A stretch of DNA of 64,000 nt from Actinomadura atramentaria DSM 43919 (GTDB lineage Bacteria; Actinomycetota; Actinomycetes; Streptosporangiales; Streptosporangiaceae), in NCBI RefSeq assembly GCF_000381885.1, contig NZ_KB907223.1:81227-145226 (forward strand), in the 5' to 3' direction. A model generated the notes under the pieces. The model ran no database searches, had not been told where the DNA came from, and saw only the letters and a program-made list of their open reading frames with translations. A program made the translations under genes and the position numbers. Positions within the stretch are counted from its first letter, which is position 1; each line of letters begins with the position of its first letter. Of this stretch, positions 15,603 to 23,049 are shown piece after piece.

Positions 15603-15643
15603 AACATCGCGCGGTGGGGCCCCGGGAGAGATCCCGGGGCCCC
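15565..15643 (+). promoter_or_regulatory. Candidate transcription attenuator of thrS
   Basis: Hairpin A pairs CGCCGGG (15565-15571) with CCCGGCG (15577-15583). Terminator-like hairpin B pairs GGGGCCCCGGG (15616-15626) with CCCGGGGCCCC (15633-15643), loop AGAGAT. An alternative pairing TCCCGG (15576-15581) with CCGGGA (15622-15627) would use both 3' half of A and 5' half of B, so it could act as antiterminator. There is no U tract after B. Confidence 0.5.
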
Positions 15644-15760
15644 TCGCCGTTCCGGGACCTCTCCGCCGGTCCCGCCCGCCCGTCCGGCAGGAGGACGCCG
15701 TCATGGCGGGACCGCCCGCAGCAACCCCCGACTCGCCCGGAGCCCCGGCGCGCAAGTCGA

Positions 15761-15766
15761 TAGCAT
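15761..15766 (+). promoter_or_regulatory. Possible second thrS promoter (-10)
   Basis: TAGCAT would place a transcription start about 30 nt before the GTG at 15805. No good -35 accompanies it. Confidence 0.3.
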
Positions 15767-15804
15767 CGTCCGCACACTCAACCGGACCAGCCCGAGGAGA
15801 ACCC

Positions 15805-17796
15805 GTGTCCACCGTGTCTGAGCTGCGCATCACCCTCGACGGGAGCGAGCGGGCGGTGCCCGCCAGCGCGACCGCCGGCGAGGCGCTGGAAGCCGTGCTC
15901 GACGGGGTGGGCCGCACCGTCGTCGCCGCCCGCGTCGGCGGCGAGCTGCGCGACCTGGCGTACCGGCTCGCCGACGGCGACGAGGTCGAGCCCGTCGAGA
16001 TCGGCTCGGACGACGGCCGCGCCATCATGCGGCACTCGGCGGCGCACGTGATGGCGCAGGCGGTGCAGGAGCTGTTCCCCGAGGCCAAGCTGGGCATCGG
16101 CCCGCCCGTCGAGAACGGGTTCTACTACGACTTCGACGTCGCCGAGCCGTTCACCCCCGACGACCTCAAGCGCGTCGAGAAGCGCATGCGCGAGATCGTC
16201 AAGCAGGGCCAGCGGTTCTCCCGCCGCGTCGTCGCCGACGACGACGCCCGCGCCGAGCTGGCCGACGAGCCCTACAAGCTGGAGCTGATCGGCCTCAAGG
16301 GCGGCGCGGCCGAGGCGGGCGAGGGCGCGGACGTCGAGGTGGGCGGCGCGGAGCTGACCATCTACGACAACGTGGACGCCAAGACCGGCGAGCTGTGCTG
16401 GAAGGACCTCTGCCGCGGCCCGCACCTGCCCACCACCCGGGTGATCCCGGCGTTCAAGCTGATGCGCTCCGGCGGCGCGTACTGGCGCGGCAGCGAGAAG
16501 AACCCGCAGCTCCAGCGCATCTACGGCACTGCGTGGGAGTCCCGGGAGAAGCAGGACGAGTACCTGAGGTTCCTGGAGGAGGCCGAGAAGCGCGACCACC
16601 GGCGGCTCGGCGCGGAGCTGGACCTGTTCTCGTTCCCCAACGAGATCGGCAGCGGCCTGGCGGTGTTCCACCCCAAGGGCGGCATCGTCCGCAAGGTGAT
16701 GGAGGACTACTCGCGGCGCCGCCACGAGGAGGAGGGGTACGAGTTCGTCAACACCCCCCACATCAGCAAGGGCCACCTGTTCGAGACCTCCGGGCACCTC
16801 CAGAACTACAAGGAGGACATGTTCCCGGCGATGGAGGTGGACGGCGCCGACTACTACCTCAAGCCGATGAACTGCCCGATGCACAACCTGATCTACCGGG
16901 CGCGCGGGCGGTCCTACCGGGAGCTGCCGCTGCGGCTGTTCGAGTTCGGGTCGGTGTACCGGTTCGAGAAGTCCGGCGTCGTCCACGGCCTCACCCGCGT
17001 GCGCGGGATGACCCAGGACGACTCGCACATCTACACCACCGAAGAGGACCTGGGCGGCGAGATCAAGCGGCTGCTGACCTTCGTCCTGGACCTGCTGCGC
17101 GACTACGGGCTCGACGACTTCTACCTGGAGCTGTCCACCCGCGACGACTCCCCGAAGTTCATCGGCTCGGACGAGATGTGGGAGAAGGCCACCGCCGCGC
17201 TGCGCGAGGCCGCCGAGGACACCGGCCTGGAGCTGGTCCCCGACCCGGGCGGCGCGGCGTTCTACGGCCCGAAGATCTCCGTCCAGGCGCGCGACGCGAT
17301 CGGCCGCACCTGGCAGCTCTCCACCATCCAGGTCGACCCGAACCAGCCGGAGCGGTTCGGGCTGGAGTACCAGGCGGCCGACGGCACCCGCAAGCGGCCG
17401 GTCATGCTGCACCGGGCGCTGTTCGGGTCGATCGAGCGGTTCTTCGGCGTGCTGCTGGAGCACTACGCGGGCGCGATGCCGCCGTGGCTGGCGCCGGTGC
17501 AGGCGGTCGGCATCCCGATCGGCGACGCGCACGTCCCGCACCTGGACAAGCTGGCGGCGATGCTGCGCGAGCGCGGCGTCCGGGTGGAGGTGGACACCTC
17601 CGCCGACCGGATGCAGAAGAAGATCCGCAACGCGCAGAAGCAGAAGGTGCCGTACATGCTGCTGGCGGGCGACGAGGACGTCGCCAAGGACGCGGTGTCG
17701 TTCCGGTACCGGGACGGCTCGCAGAAGAACGGCGTCGCGCTGCCGGACGCCGTCGAGGAGATCGTGGCGGCGATCGAGAGCCACGCGCAGGTCTGA
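15805..17796 (+). CDS. thrS: Threonyl-tRNA synthetase
   Basis: This 663-residue class II synthetase charges tRNA-Thr in the cytosol. The order is a TGS domain (residues 5-65), the second additional (editing-type) domain with HSAAHVMAQAVQELFP, the catalytic core with motif 2 (RLFEFGSVYRFEKSGVVHGL), the zinc-site segment MNCPMHNL and motif 3 (RPVMLHRALFGSIERFFG), and the anticodon-binding domain (PVQAVGIPIGDAHV). I chose the GTG at 15805 (GAGGAG 5 nt upstream) because it begins the TGS domain. An in-frame ATG at 15703 with a perfect AGGAGG at 8 nt would add 34 low-complexity residues. A candidate Thr leader and attenuator lie upstream. Confidence 0.96.
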   Translation: MSTVSELRITLDGSERAVPASATAGEALEAVLDGVGRTVVAARVGGELRDLAYRLADGDEVEPVEIGSDDGRAIMRHSAAHVMAQAVQELFPEAKLGIGPPVENGFYYDFDVAEPFTPDDLKRVEKRMREIVKQGQRFSRRVVADDDARAELADEPYKLELIGLKGGAAEAGEGADVEVGGAELTIYDNVDAKTGELCWKDLCRGPHLPTTRVIPAFKLMRSGGAYWRGSEKNPQLQRIYGTAWESREKQDEYLRFLEEAEKRDHRRLGAELDLFSFPNEIGSGLAVFHPKGGIVRKVMEDYSRRRHEEEGYEFVNTPHISKGHLFETSGHLQNYKEDMFPAMEVDGADYYLKPMNCPMHNLIYRARGRSYRELPLRLFEFGSVYRFEKSGVVHGLTRVRGMTQDDSHIYTTEEDLGGEIKRLLTFVLDLLRDYGLDDFYLELSTRDDSPKFIGSDEMWEKATAALREAAEDTGLELVPDPGGAAFYGPKISVQARDAIGRTWQLSTIQVDPNQPERFGLEYQAADGTRKRPVMLHRALFGSIERFFGVLLEHYAGAMPPWLAPVQAVGIPIGDAHVPHLDKLAAMLRERGVRVEVDTSADRMQKKIRNAQKQKVPYMLLAGDEDVAKDAVSFRYRDGSQKNGVALPDAVEEIVAAIESHAQV

Positions 17797-17809
17797 CCGG
17801 AGCAGCGGC

Positions 17810-17842
17810 GGGGCCGCCGGGGCGATCCGGCCCGGCGGCCCC
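17810..17842 (+). terminator. Terminator after thrS
   Basis: GGGGCCGCCGGG (17810-17821) pairs with CCCGGCGGCCCC (17831-17842), a 12-bp perfect stem with a 9-nt loop, 13 nt after the stop codon. Confidence 0.7.
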
Positions 17843-17896
17843 GCCGCGCTTGGTAGCCTCGGCGATCAATCGTTACGAATTGGGAGAAACTGCCCA

Positions 17897-18559
17897 GTGC
17901 CCAGGAAGCTCAGCGGGCGGGACCGGCCCGCCCGGCCCGCGCGCCCGGCGCGGCGGCCGGGCCGCGCCGCGCGCCCGCCCCGGTCGCCGTGGTGGCGCGT
18001 CGCGGGCTACGGCGGCGCGCTGCTGCTGGTGGCCGCCGCGGTCGCGGTGCTGCTGCTCCCCGTCCTGAACCGGGACGGCGGCGCCCGCCGCGCCGCCGCG
18101 ACGCCCGGCCCGGGGCAGGCCGCGGCGACCACCGCCCCCGGCTACCCGGGCGCGGACCCGAACAACCCGATCCAGCAGCAGCCGACCCAGCCGTCGCCGG
18201 GCACGAGCCAGAACACCGCCGCGCCCCCCGGCACCGGCGGCGTCGGCGGCACCATGCCGGACCCGACGCAGACCGGCGGCGGGACGAGCGCCGACCTGTG
18301 CGACCAGTCCACCGCGATCTACCGTCCGTCCGCCTCGGGCGGCGTGGACGTCGTCGTGACGCTGCAGAACAGCTCCGCCGTCGCCGTCCAGCTCACGCTG
18401 ACCGCCGGCGAGCCGCAGGCCAAGCAGGACACGGTGCTCAAGGGCGTCCCGCACACCTTCTCCTTCGCCGCGCCGGTCACGACGGTGCAGCGGGTGAAGG
18501 TCACCGCGCTGGCCGTCGGCTCCCCGATGAAGTCCTGCTACGCCCGGCCGGGGGCCTGA
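17897..18559 (+). CDS. Membrane-anchored hypothetical protein
   Basis: This 220-residue protein has a strongly basic N-terminus rich in RPARPARPARRPGR, one membrane segment (ALLLVAAAVAVLLLPVL, about residues 40-57), a linker rich in P, T, G and Q, and an extracellular C-terminal domain of about 85 residues (LCDQSTAIYRPSASGGVDVV to KSCYARPGA) with two cysteines that could form a disulfide. The family is not recognised. GGGAGA lies upstream of the GTG start. Its place between thrS and the HIT/PIM genes suggests an envelope role, but that is only positional. Confidence 0.75.
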   Translation: MPRKLSGRDRPARPARPARRPGRAARPPRSPWWRVAGYGGALLLVAAAVAVLLLPVLNRDGGARRAAATPGPGQAAATTAPGYPGADPNNPIQQQPTQPSPGTSQNTAAPPGTGGVGGTMPDPTQTGGGTSADLCDQSTAIYRPSASGGVDVVVTLQNSSAVAVQLTLTAGEPQAKQDTVLKGVPHTFSFAAPVTTVQRVKVTALAVGSPMKSCYARPGA

Positions 18560-18639
18560 CCGGCGGGGGACCGGCGTCCGACCGTCCGGGATCTCTCTCT
18601 ATGCTGCTGATGGGGCCGTACACGAAGGAGATCGCCGCC

Positions 18640-19245
18640 TTGAGCGCAAAGCCGGACGAGTCCGTGGTGCAGCAGGCGCGCGAGGCCGCGTCCGGACCCG
18701 AGGTCGAGGAGGAGCGGGGCGGCGCGGGCCTCCCCGACAACTTCCAGCGGCTCTGGACCCCGCACCGGCTGGCGTACATCAAGGGCGAGGGGCGGCCGAG
18801 CGGCGCGGACGCGGGCGAGGGCTGCCCGTTCTGCGAGATCCCCGCGATGTCCGACGAGGACGGCCTGGTCGTCTCGCGCGGCCGGACGGTGTACGCCGTC
18901 CTCAACCTGTACCCGTACAACTCCGGCCACCTGATGGTCGTCCCGTACCGGCACGTCGCGGACTACGCCGAGCTGGACGCGGACGAGTACACCGAGCTGG
19001 CCGTCCTGACCCGCCGCGCGCTGGCCGCGCTGCGCAAGGCCAGCGGCGCGCAGGGCTTCAACGTCGGGATGAACCTCGGGCACGTCGCGGGCGCGGGCAT
19101 CGCGGCGCACCTGCACCAGCACGTCGTCCCGCGCTGGGGCGGCGACACCAACTTCATGCCGGTCGTGGGGCACACCCGCGTCCTGCCGCAACTGCTGCGG
19201 GAGACGCGCGCGCTCATCGCGGACGCCTGGCCGGAGGACGGCTGA
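18640..19245 (+). CDS. HIT family hydrolase/phosphorylase
   Basis: This protein of about 201 residues has the histidine triad HLHQHVVPRW preceded by GMNLGHVAGAGIAA, plus CPFCEIPAMSDEDG. It resembles the actinobacterial HIT protein encoded just before the PIM genes (Rv2613c-like, described as an AP4A phosphorylase). It acts on dinucleoside polyphosphates or similar substrates in the cytosol. The start is uncertain. TTG at 18640 has a strong AAGGAG 9 nt upstream. The ATG at 18601 lies in TATGCT, which looks like a -10 element. Its stop overlaps the next gene by one base. Confidence 0.88.
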   Translation: MSAKPDESVVQQAREAASGPEVEEERGGAGLPDNFQRLWTPHRLAYIKGEGRPSGADAGEGCPFCEIPAMSDEDGLVVSRGRTVYAVLNLYPYNSGHLMVVPYRHVADYAELDADEYTELAVLTRRALAALRKASGAQGFNVGMNLGHVAGAGIAAHLHQHVVPRWGGDTNFMPVVGHTRVLPQLLRETRALIADAWPEDG

Positions 19246-19643
19246 TGGCCGCCCGGCCGGTCCTGCTCTACGACGGGGACTGCGGTTTCTGCACGGCGTC
19301 GGTCCGGTTCATCGACCGGTGGATTCCGACGTCCGCGCGGATCGTGCCGTACCAGCGCGCCGACCTGGCCGCCCTCGGCGTCACCGCCGCCCGCGCGCGC
19401 CGCGAGGTGCTGTGGGTCGACCGCGCGGGCCGCGTGTCCGGCGCGGCGCAGGCGGTGGCGCGGCTGCTGACCGACGCGGGCGGCCTCTGGCGCGTGCCGG
19501 GGCTCGTCCTGCGCGTGCCGCCGATCCGGTGGATCGCGCTCGGCGTGTACCGGTTCGTCTCCGCGCACCGCGACCGGATGCCCGGCGGGACGCCCGCGTG
19601 CGCGCTGCCGCCGGGGCGCGCGCCCGGCACCGGCGAGGGCTGA
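19245..19643 (+). CDS. DCC-family (DUF393) thiol-disulfide protein
   Basis: This 132-residue protein has the DCC signature LLYDGDCGFCTASVRFIDRW at its start; the DxDCGFC motif resembles a thioredoxin-like CxxC site. Later segments (RADLAALGV, VLWVDRAGRVSGAAQAVARL) and a possible membrane-proximal segment (IRWIALGVYRFV) match the family. Members are proposed thiol-disulfide oxidoreductases with no settled role. It is coupled to the HIT gene by a TGATG overlap. This gene is absent from the equivalent mycobacterial order as I recall it. Confidence 0.88.
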   Translation: MAARPVLLYDGDCGFCTASVRFIDRWIPTSARIVPYQRADLAALGVTAARARREVLWVDRAGRVSGAAQAVARLLTDAGGLWRVPGLVLRVPPIRWIALGVYRFVSAHRDRMPGGTPACALPPGRAPGTGEG

Positions 19644-19698
19644 CGCGCCCCGCGCCCGGACCTTGATCGTCGAGGTCACCCGCGCCGCCGGGCGGCAC

Positions 19699-19704
19699 TA
19701 CGAT
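19699..19704 (+). promoter_or_regulatory. -10 element of the PIM operon
   Basis: TACGAT lies 55 bp before the pgsA ATG and could start the pgsA-acyltransferase-pimA transcript. The -35 region is not clear. Confidence 0.45.
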
Positions 19705-19759
19705 GGGCGCGCTGCGCGGCCCGCGCGACCGCGCCCCGAACCTTCACGAACGGACGGCG

Positions 19760-20383
19760 ATGCTCAACAAAGTGCGGCCCGCGCTGGGCCGCGTCCTGAC
19801 CCCCATCGGACGCTCGGTCGCGCGAACCGGGATCTCGCCGAACGCCATCACGGTCATCGGCACGGTGGGCGTCGTCGTCGGCGCGCTCGGCTTCTTCCCG
19901 CGCGGCTCCTACTTCTGGGGCACGATGGTGATCACCGCGTTCGTGCTGTTCGACATGCTCGACGGCGCGGTCGCCCGCGTCACCGGCAGGATCTCCAAGT
20001 TCGGCGCGTTCCTGGACTCCACGATGGACCGGGTCGCCGACGCGGCCGTGTTCGGCGGCCTGATGATCGGCCTGGACCGCGACGGCGAGGACGTCCTGGC
20101 GGCGCTGGCGCTGTTCTGCCTGGTCGCGGGCGTGGTGACGTCCTACGCCAAGGCCCGCGCCGAAGGGCTCGGCTACACCTGCAACGTCGGGATCGCGGAG
20201 CGGTCGGAGCGGCTGATCATCGTCCTGGTGCCGACCGGGTTCCACGGCCTCGGCGTCCCCTACATCCTCGCGGTGGGCCTGTGGGTCCTCGCGGTGCTCA
20301 GCGCGGTGACGGTCGGGCAGCGGCTCGTCGCGGTGTGGCGGCAGGCGCGGGACGAGGTGCCCGCGCCCGGGGGCGGTTCGTGA
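19760..20383 (+). CDS. pgsA: Phosphatidylinositol phosphate synthase (CDP-alcohol phosphatidyltransferase)
   Basis: This 207-residue membrane enzyme carries the CDP-alcohol phosphotransferase motif with all aspartates: DMLDGAVAR, then GAFLDSTMDRVAD (about residues 70-92). Six hydrophobic segments fit the fold. Placement immediately before a PIM acyltransferase and pimA identifies it as the actinobacterial enzyme that joins inositol-phosphate to CDP-diacylglycerol, the first step towards phosphatidylinositol and PIMs. The ATG at 19760 is preferred to upstream in-frame codons because MLNKVRPALGRVLTP is the usual start. Its stop overlaps the next start in GTGA. Confidence 0.92.
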   Translation: MLNKVRPALGRVLTPIGRSVARTGISPNAITVIGTVGVVVGALGFFPRGSYFWGTMVITAFVLFDMLDGAVARVTGRISKFGAFLDSTMDRVADAAVFGGLMIGLDRDGEDVLAALALFCLVAGVVTSYAKARAEGLGYTCNVGIAERSERLIIVLVPTGFHGLGVPYILAVGLWVLAVLSAVTVGQRLVAVWRQARDEVPAPGGGS

Positions 20384-21285
20384 CGGACGGCCTGCGCGAC
20401 GAGGCGGCCGACGCGGCGTACGCGCTCGGCTGGCGGGTCGTGCGCAAGACGCCCGAGCCGCTGGCCCGGCTGGCGTTCGCCGCGCTCGCCGACCGGACGT
20501 GGCAGGCCCACGGCGCGGGCGTCCGCCAGTTGGAGCGCAACCTGTGCCGCGTCCTCGGCAAGAAGGCCGTGGACGACGAGGTCCGCGTCCTGAGCAAGCG
20601 CGTGCTGCGGTCCTACTTCCGGTACTGGCTGGAGGTCTTCCGCCTGCCGGAGTACAGCCGGGACCGCATCCTCGGCGGGATGCGCGTCACCGGCCACGAG
20701 AAGCTGTTCGCCACCCTCGACTCCGGGCGCGGCGCGATCCTCGCGCTGCCGCACATGGGGAACTACGAGCAGGCCGGGGCGTGGCTCGTCCACAGCGGGT
20801 ACCCGTTCACGACGGTCGCGGAGCGGCTGAGGCCGACCTCGCTGTTCGACCGGTTCGTGGCGTTCCGCGAAAGCCTCGGCATGGAGGTCCTGGCCCACAG
20901 GGGCGCGTCGGCGTTCGGCCGGCTCGCGCAGCGCCTCCGCGCGGGCCGCCCCGTCTGCCTGGTCGTCGACCGGGACCTCACCGACACCGGCGTGGACGTG
21001 GAGTTCTTCGGCGAGACGGCGCGGATGCCCGCCGTGTCGGCGGCGCTGGCGATCCAGACCGGCGCGGCCCTGTATCCGGTGACGCTCTGGTTCGAGGGCG
21101 ACGGCTGGGGCGCGCGCGTCCACGACGAGATCCCGGTGCCCGGGGACGGCGCGCGGCGCGAGAAGATCGGCGCGATGACCCAGTCCCTCGCGGCGGTCTT
21201 CGAGGCGGGCATCGCCGCGCACCCGGAGGACTGGCACATGCTGCAGAAGGTCTGGATCGCCGACCTGGCGGGGCGCGGCGCGTGA
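20380..21285 (+). CDS. Phosphatidylinositol mannoside acyltransferase
   Basis: This 301-residue protein belongs to the lauroyl/myristoyl (HtrB-like) lysophospholipid acyltransferase superfamily. HMGNYEQAG (near residue 126) supplies the catalytic HX4E motif, and VCLVVDRDLTDTGVDVEFFG is typical. Located between pgsA and pimA, as Rv2611c is in mycobacteria, it should acylate the mannose of PIM1/PIM2 at the cytoplasmic membrane face. The GTG start overlaps the pgsA stop (GTGA), and its own stop overlaps pimA in the same way, so the three genes are translationally coupled. Confidence 0.92.
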   Translation: MTDGLRDEAADAAYALGWRVVRKTPEPLARLAFAALADRTWQAHGAGVRQLERNLCRVLGKKAVDDEVRVLSKRVLRSYFRYWLEVFRLPEYSRDRILGGMRVTGHEKLFATLDSGRGAILALPHMGNYEQAGAWLVHSGYPFTTVAERLRPTSLFDRFVAFRESLGMEVLAHRGASAFGRLAQRLRAGRPVCLVVDRDLTDTGVDVEFFGETARMPAVSAALAIQTGAALYPVTLWFEGDGWGARVHDEIPVPGDGARREKIGAMTQSLAAVFEAGIAAHPEDWHMLQKVWIADLAGRGA

Positions 21286-22418
21286 GGATCGGGATCGTCT
21301 GCCCCTACACCTGGAATGTGCCGGGGGGCGTCCAGCAGCACGTCCGCGACCTCGCCGAGGCGCTGATCGGGTACGGGCACGGCGTCTCGGTCATCACGCC
21401 CGCCGACGACGACGCGCAACTACCGCCGTATGTCGTGTCCGCCGGGCGGGCGGTGCCCGTCCCCTACAACGGGTCGGTGGCGCGGCTGGCGTTCGGGTTC
21501 CTGTCGGCGTCGCGGGTGCGGCGCTGGATCCACGACGGCGCGTTCGACGTCCTGCACGTCCACGAGCCCGCCGCGCCCTCGCTCGGCCTGCTGGCCTGCT
21601 GGGCGGCGGCCGGGCCGATCGTCGGCACCTTCCACGCGTCCTACGAGAAGTCCCGCGTCGTGTCGGTCACCGCGCCGATCCTGCGCAGCGCCCTGGAGAA
21701 GATCACCGGGCGGATCGCGGTCTCCGAGGCCGCCCGCACGACGCTCGTCGAGCACCTGGGCGGCGACGCGGTCCTGATCCCCAACGGCGTCGCGACCGCG
21801 CGGTACGCGACCGCCGAGCCGCTGCCCGGCTGGCCCGGCGACGGCGGCGCGCTCGGCTTCCTCGGGCGGATGGACGAGCCGCGCAAGGGCCTTCAGGTGC
21901 TGCTGCGCGCGTTCGAGACCCTCGGCCGGGAGCGGCCCGGCCTGCGGCTGCTGGTCGCCGGGCCGGGCGACGCCGACGACGTCCTCGCGCGCGTCCCGGC
22001 GGACCTGCGGTCCCGCGTCGTCGTCCTCGGCCTCGTCAGCGAGGAGGACAAGGTCCGCGCCTACCACTCGGTGGACGCGTTCGTCGCGCCCAACCTCGGC
22101 GGCGAGAGCTTCGGCATCGTCCTCGCCGAGGCGATGTCGGCGGGCGCGCCGATCCTCGCCAGCGACATCGAGGCGTTCGACCACGTGCTGCGCGGCGGCC
22201 GCGCGGGCGTGCTGTTCCCGACCGGCGACGCCGCCGCGCTCGCCGCCGCCGCGGGCGCGCTGCTGGACGACCCGGCCCGCCGCGAGCGCCTGTCGGCCGC
22301 GGCCCGCGCCGCCGTCCGCGCCTACGACTGGTCGGCGGTCGCGCGGGACGTGCTGCGGGTGTACGAGACCGTCACGCTCGGCGCGGGCGGCGTCATCGCC
22401 ACCGACGGCGAAGGGTAG
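21282..22418 (+). CDS. pimA: Phosphatidylinositol alpha-mannosyltransferase
   Basis: This 378-residue GT4 glycosyltransferase transfers mannose from GDP-mannose to phosphatidylinositol, starting PIM synthesis on the inner membrane face. The N-terminal acceptor domain shows IVCPYTWNVPGGVQQHV and HVHEPAAPSLGLL. The GT-B donor domain shows FLGRMDEPRKGLQVLL (the conserved Arg and Lys for the diphosphate) and GGESFGIVLAEAMSAG, whose EX7E motif is complete. The GTG start is inside the overlap with the acyltransferase gene. The operon order supports the assignment. Confidence 0.94.
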   Translation: MRIGIVCPYTWNVPGGVQQHVRDLAEALIGYGHGVSVITPADDDAQLPPYVVSAGRAVPVPYNGSVARLAFGFLSASRVRRWIHDGAFDVLHVHEPAAPSLGLLACWAAAGPIVGTFHASYEKSRVVSVTAPILRSALEKITGRIAVSEAARTTLVEHLGGDAVLIPNGVATARYATAEPLPGWPGDGGALGFLGRMDEPRKGLQVLLRAFETLGRERPGLRLLVAGPGDADDVLARVPADLRSRVVVLGLVSEEDKVRAYHSVDAFVAPNLGGESFGIVLAEAMSAGAPILASDIEAFDHVLRGGRAGVLFPTGDAAALAAAAGALLDDPARRERLSAAARAAVRAYDWSAVARDVLRVYETVTLGAGGVIATDGEG

Positions 22419-22427
22419 GGAGGACCC

Positions 22428-22967
22428 GTGTTCCCCGACTGGATCATCGACGTCCTGCTCGGCCTGGCCGCCGCGTTCCTGCTGGTGGTGTACGTGTCGT
22501 GGCGGGCGACGCGGCTGGACCGGCTGCACGTCCGCGTCGAGACCGCGCGGGCCGCGCTGGACGCGGCGCTGGTGCGGCGCGCGGCCGTGACGCTGGAGCT
22601 GGCCGCCTCGCGGCTGCTCGACCCGGCGACGAGCCTCGTCCTGGCGACCGCCGCCCACCAGGCCCGCACCGCCGACGCGGACGGCCGCGAGTTCGCCGAG
22701 AGCGACCTGTCGCGCGCGCTGCGCGCCGCCGTGGACCAGCCAGGGTTCGCGGCCGGGCTCGACGACCGCGCCGACGACGGCGGGCACGTCCTGGAAGAGC
22801 TGGCGTCGTCCGCGCAGAAGGTCGTCTACGCGCGCAACTTCTACAACGACGCGGTCGCGCAGGCGCGCGCGGCCCGCCGCAAGCTCCTCATCCGCGTCCT
22901 GCCGCTGGCGGGCCGCGCCGCGCTGCCCGGCTTCTTCGAGATCGACGACGACCCGCCCCGGCTCTGA
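22428..22967 (+). CDS. LemA-like membrane protein
   Basis: This 179-residue protein has an N-terminal membrane segment (IIDVLLGLAAAFLLVVYV) followed by a helical domain. ARLDAA-type helices and ELASSAQKVVYARNFYNDAV near residue 130 match the LemA pattern, in which an RNFYN motif follows a long helical hairpin. AGGGAGGA stands just before the GTG start, 9 nt after pimA, so it ends the PIM operon. Function is unknown; LemA-type proteins are surface or membrane helical bundles. Confidence 0.7.
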   Translation: MFPDWIIDVLLGLAAAFLLVVYVSWRATRLDRLHVRVETARAALDAALVRRAAVTLELAASRLLDPATSLVLATAAHQARTADADGREFAESDLSRALRAAVDQPGFAAGLDDRADDGGHVLEELASSAQKVVYARNFYNDAVAQARAARRKLLIRVLPLAGRAALPGFFEIDDDPPRL

Positions 22968-23049
22968 ACGCCGCCCCGCCGGGGGGACGGACCGCGCACC
23001 GGAGCCGGATCGGTACGCTCGGAGACGATTCTCATCAAGGGGGCGTATC

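Noticed and set aside
15537..15804. T-box riboswitch as the thrS control element
   Set aside because: No T-box consensus or specifier-loop architecture is visible; the Thr codon run in a short frame fits leader-peptide attenuation better.
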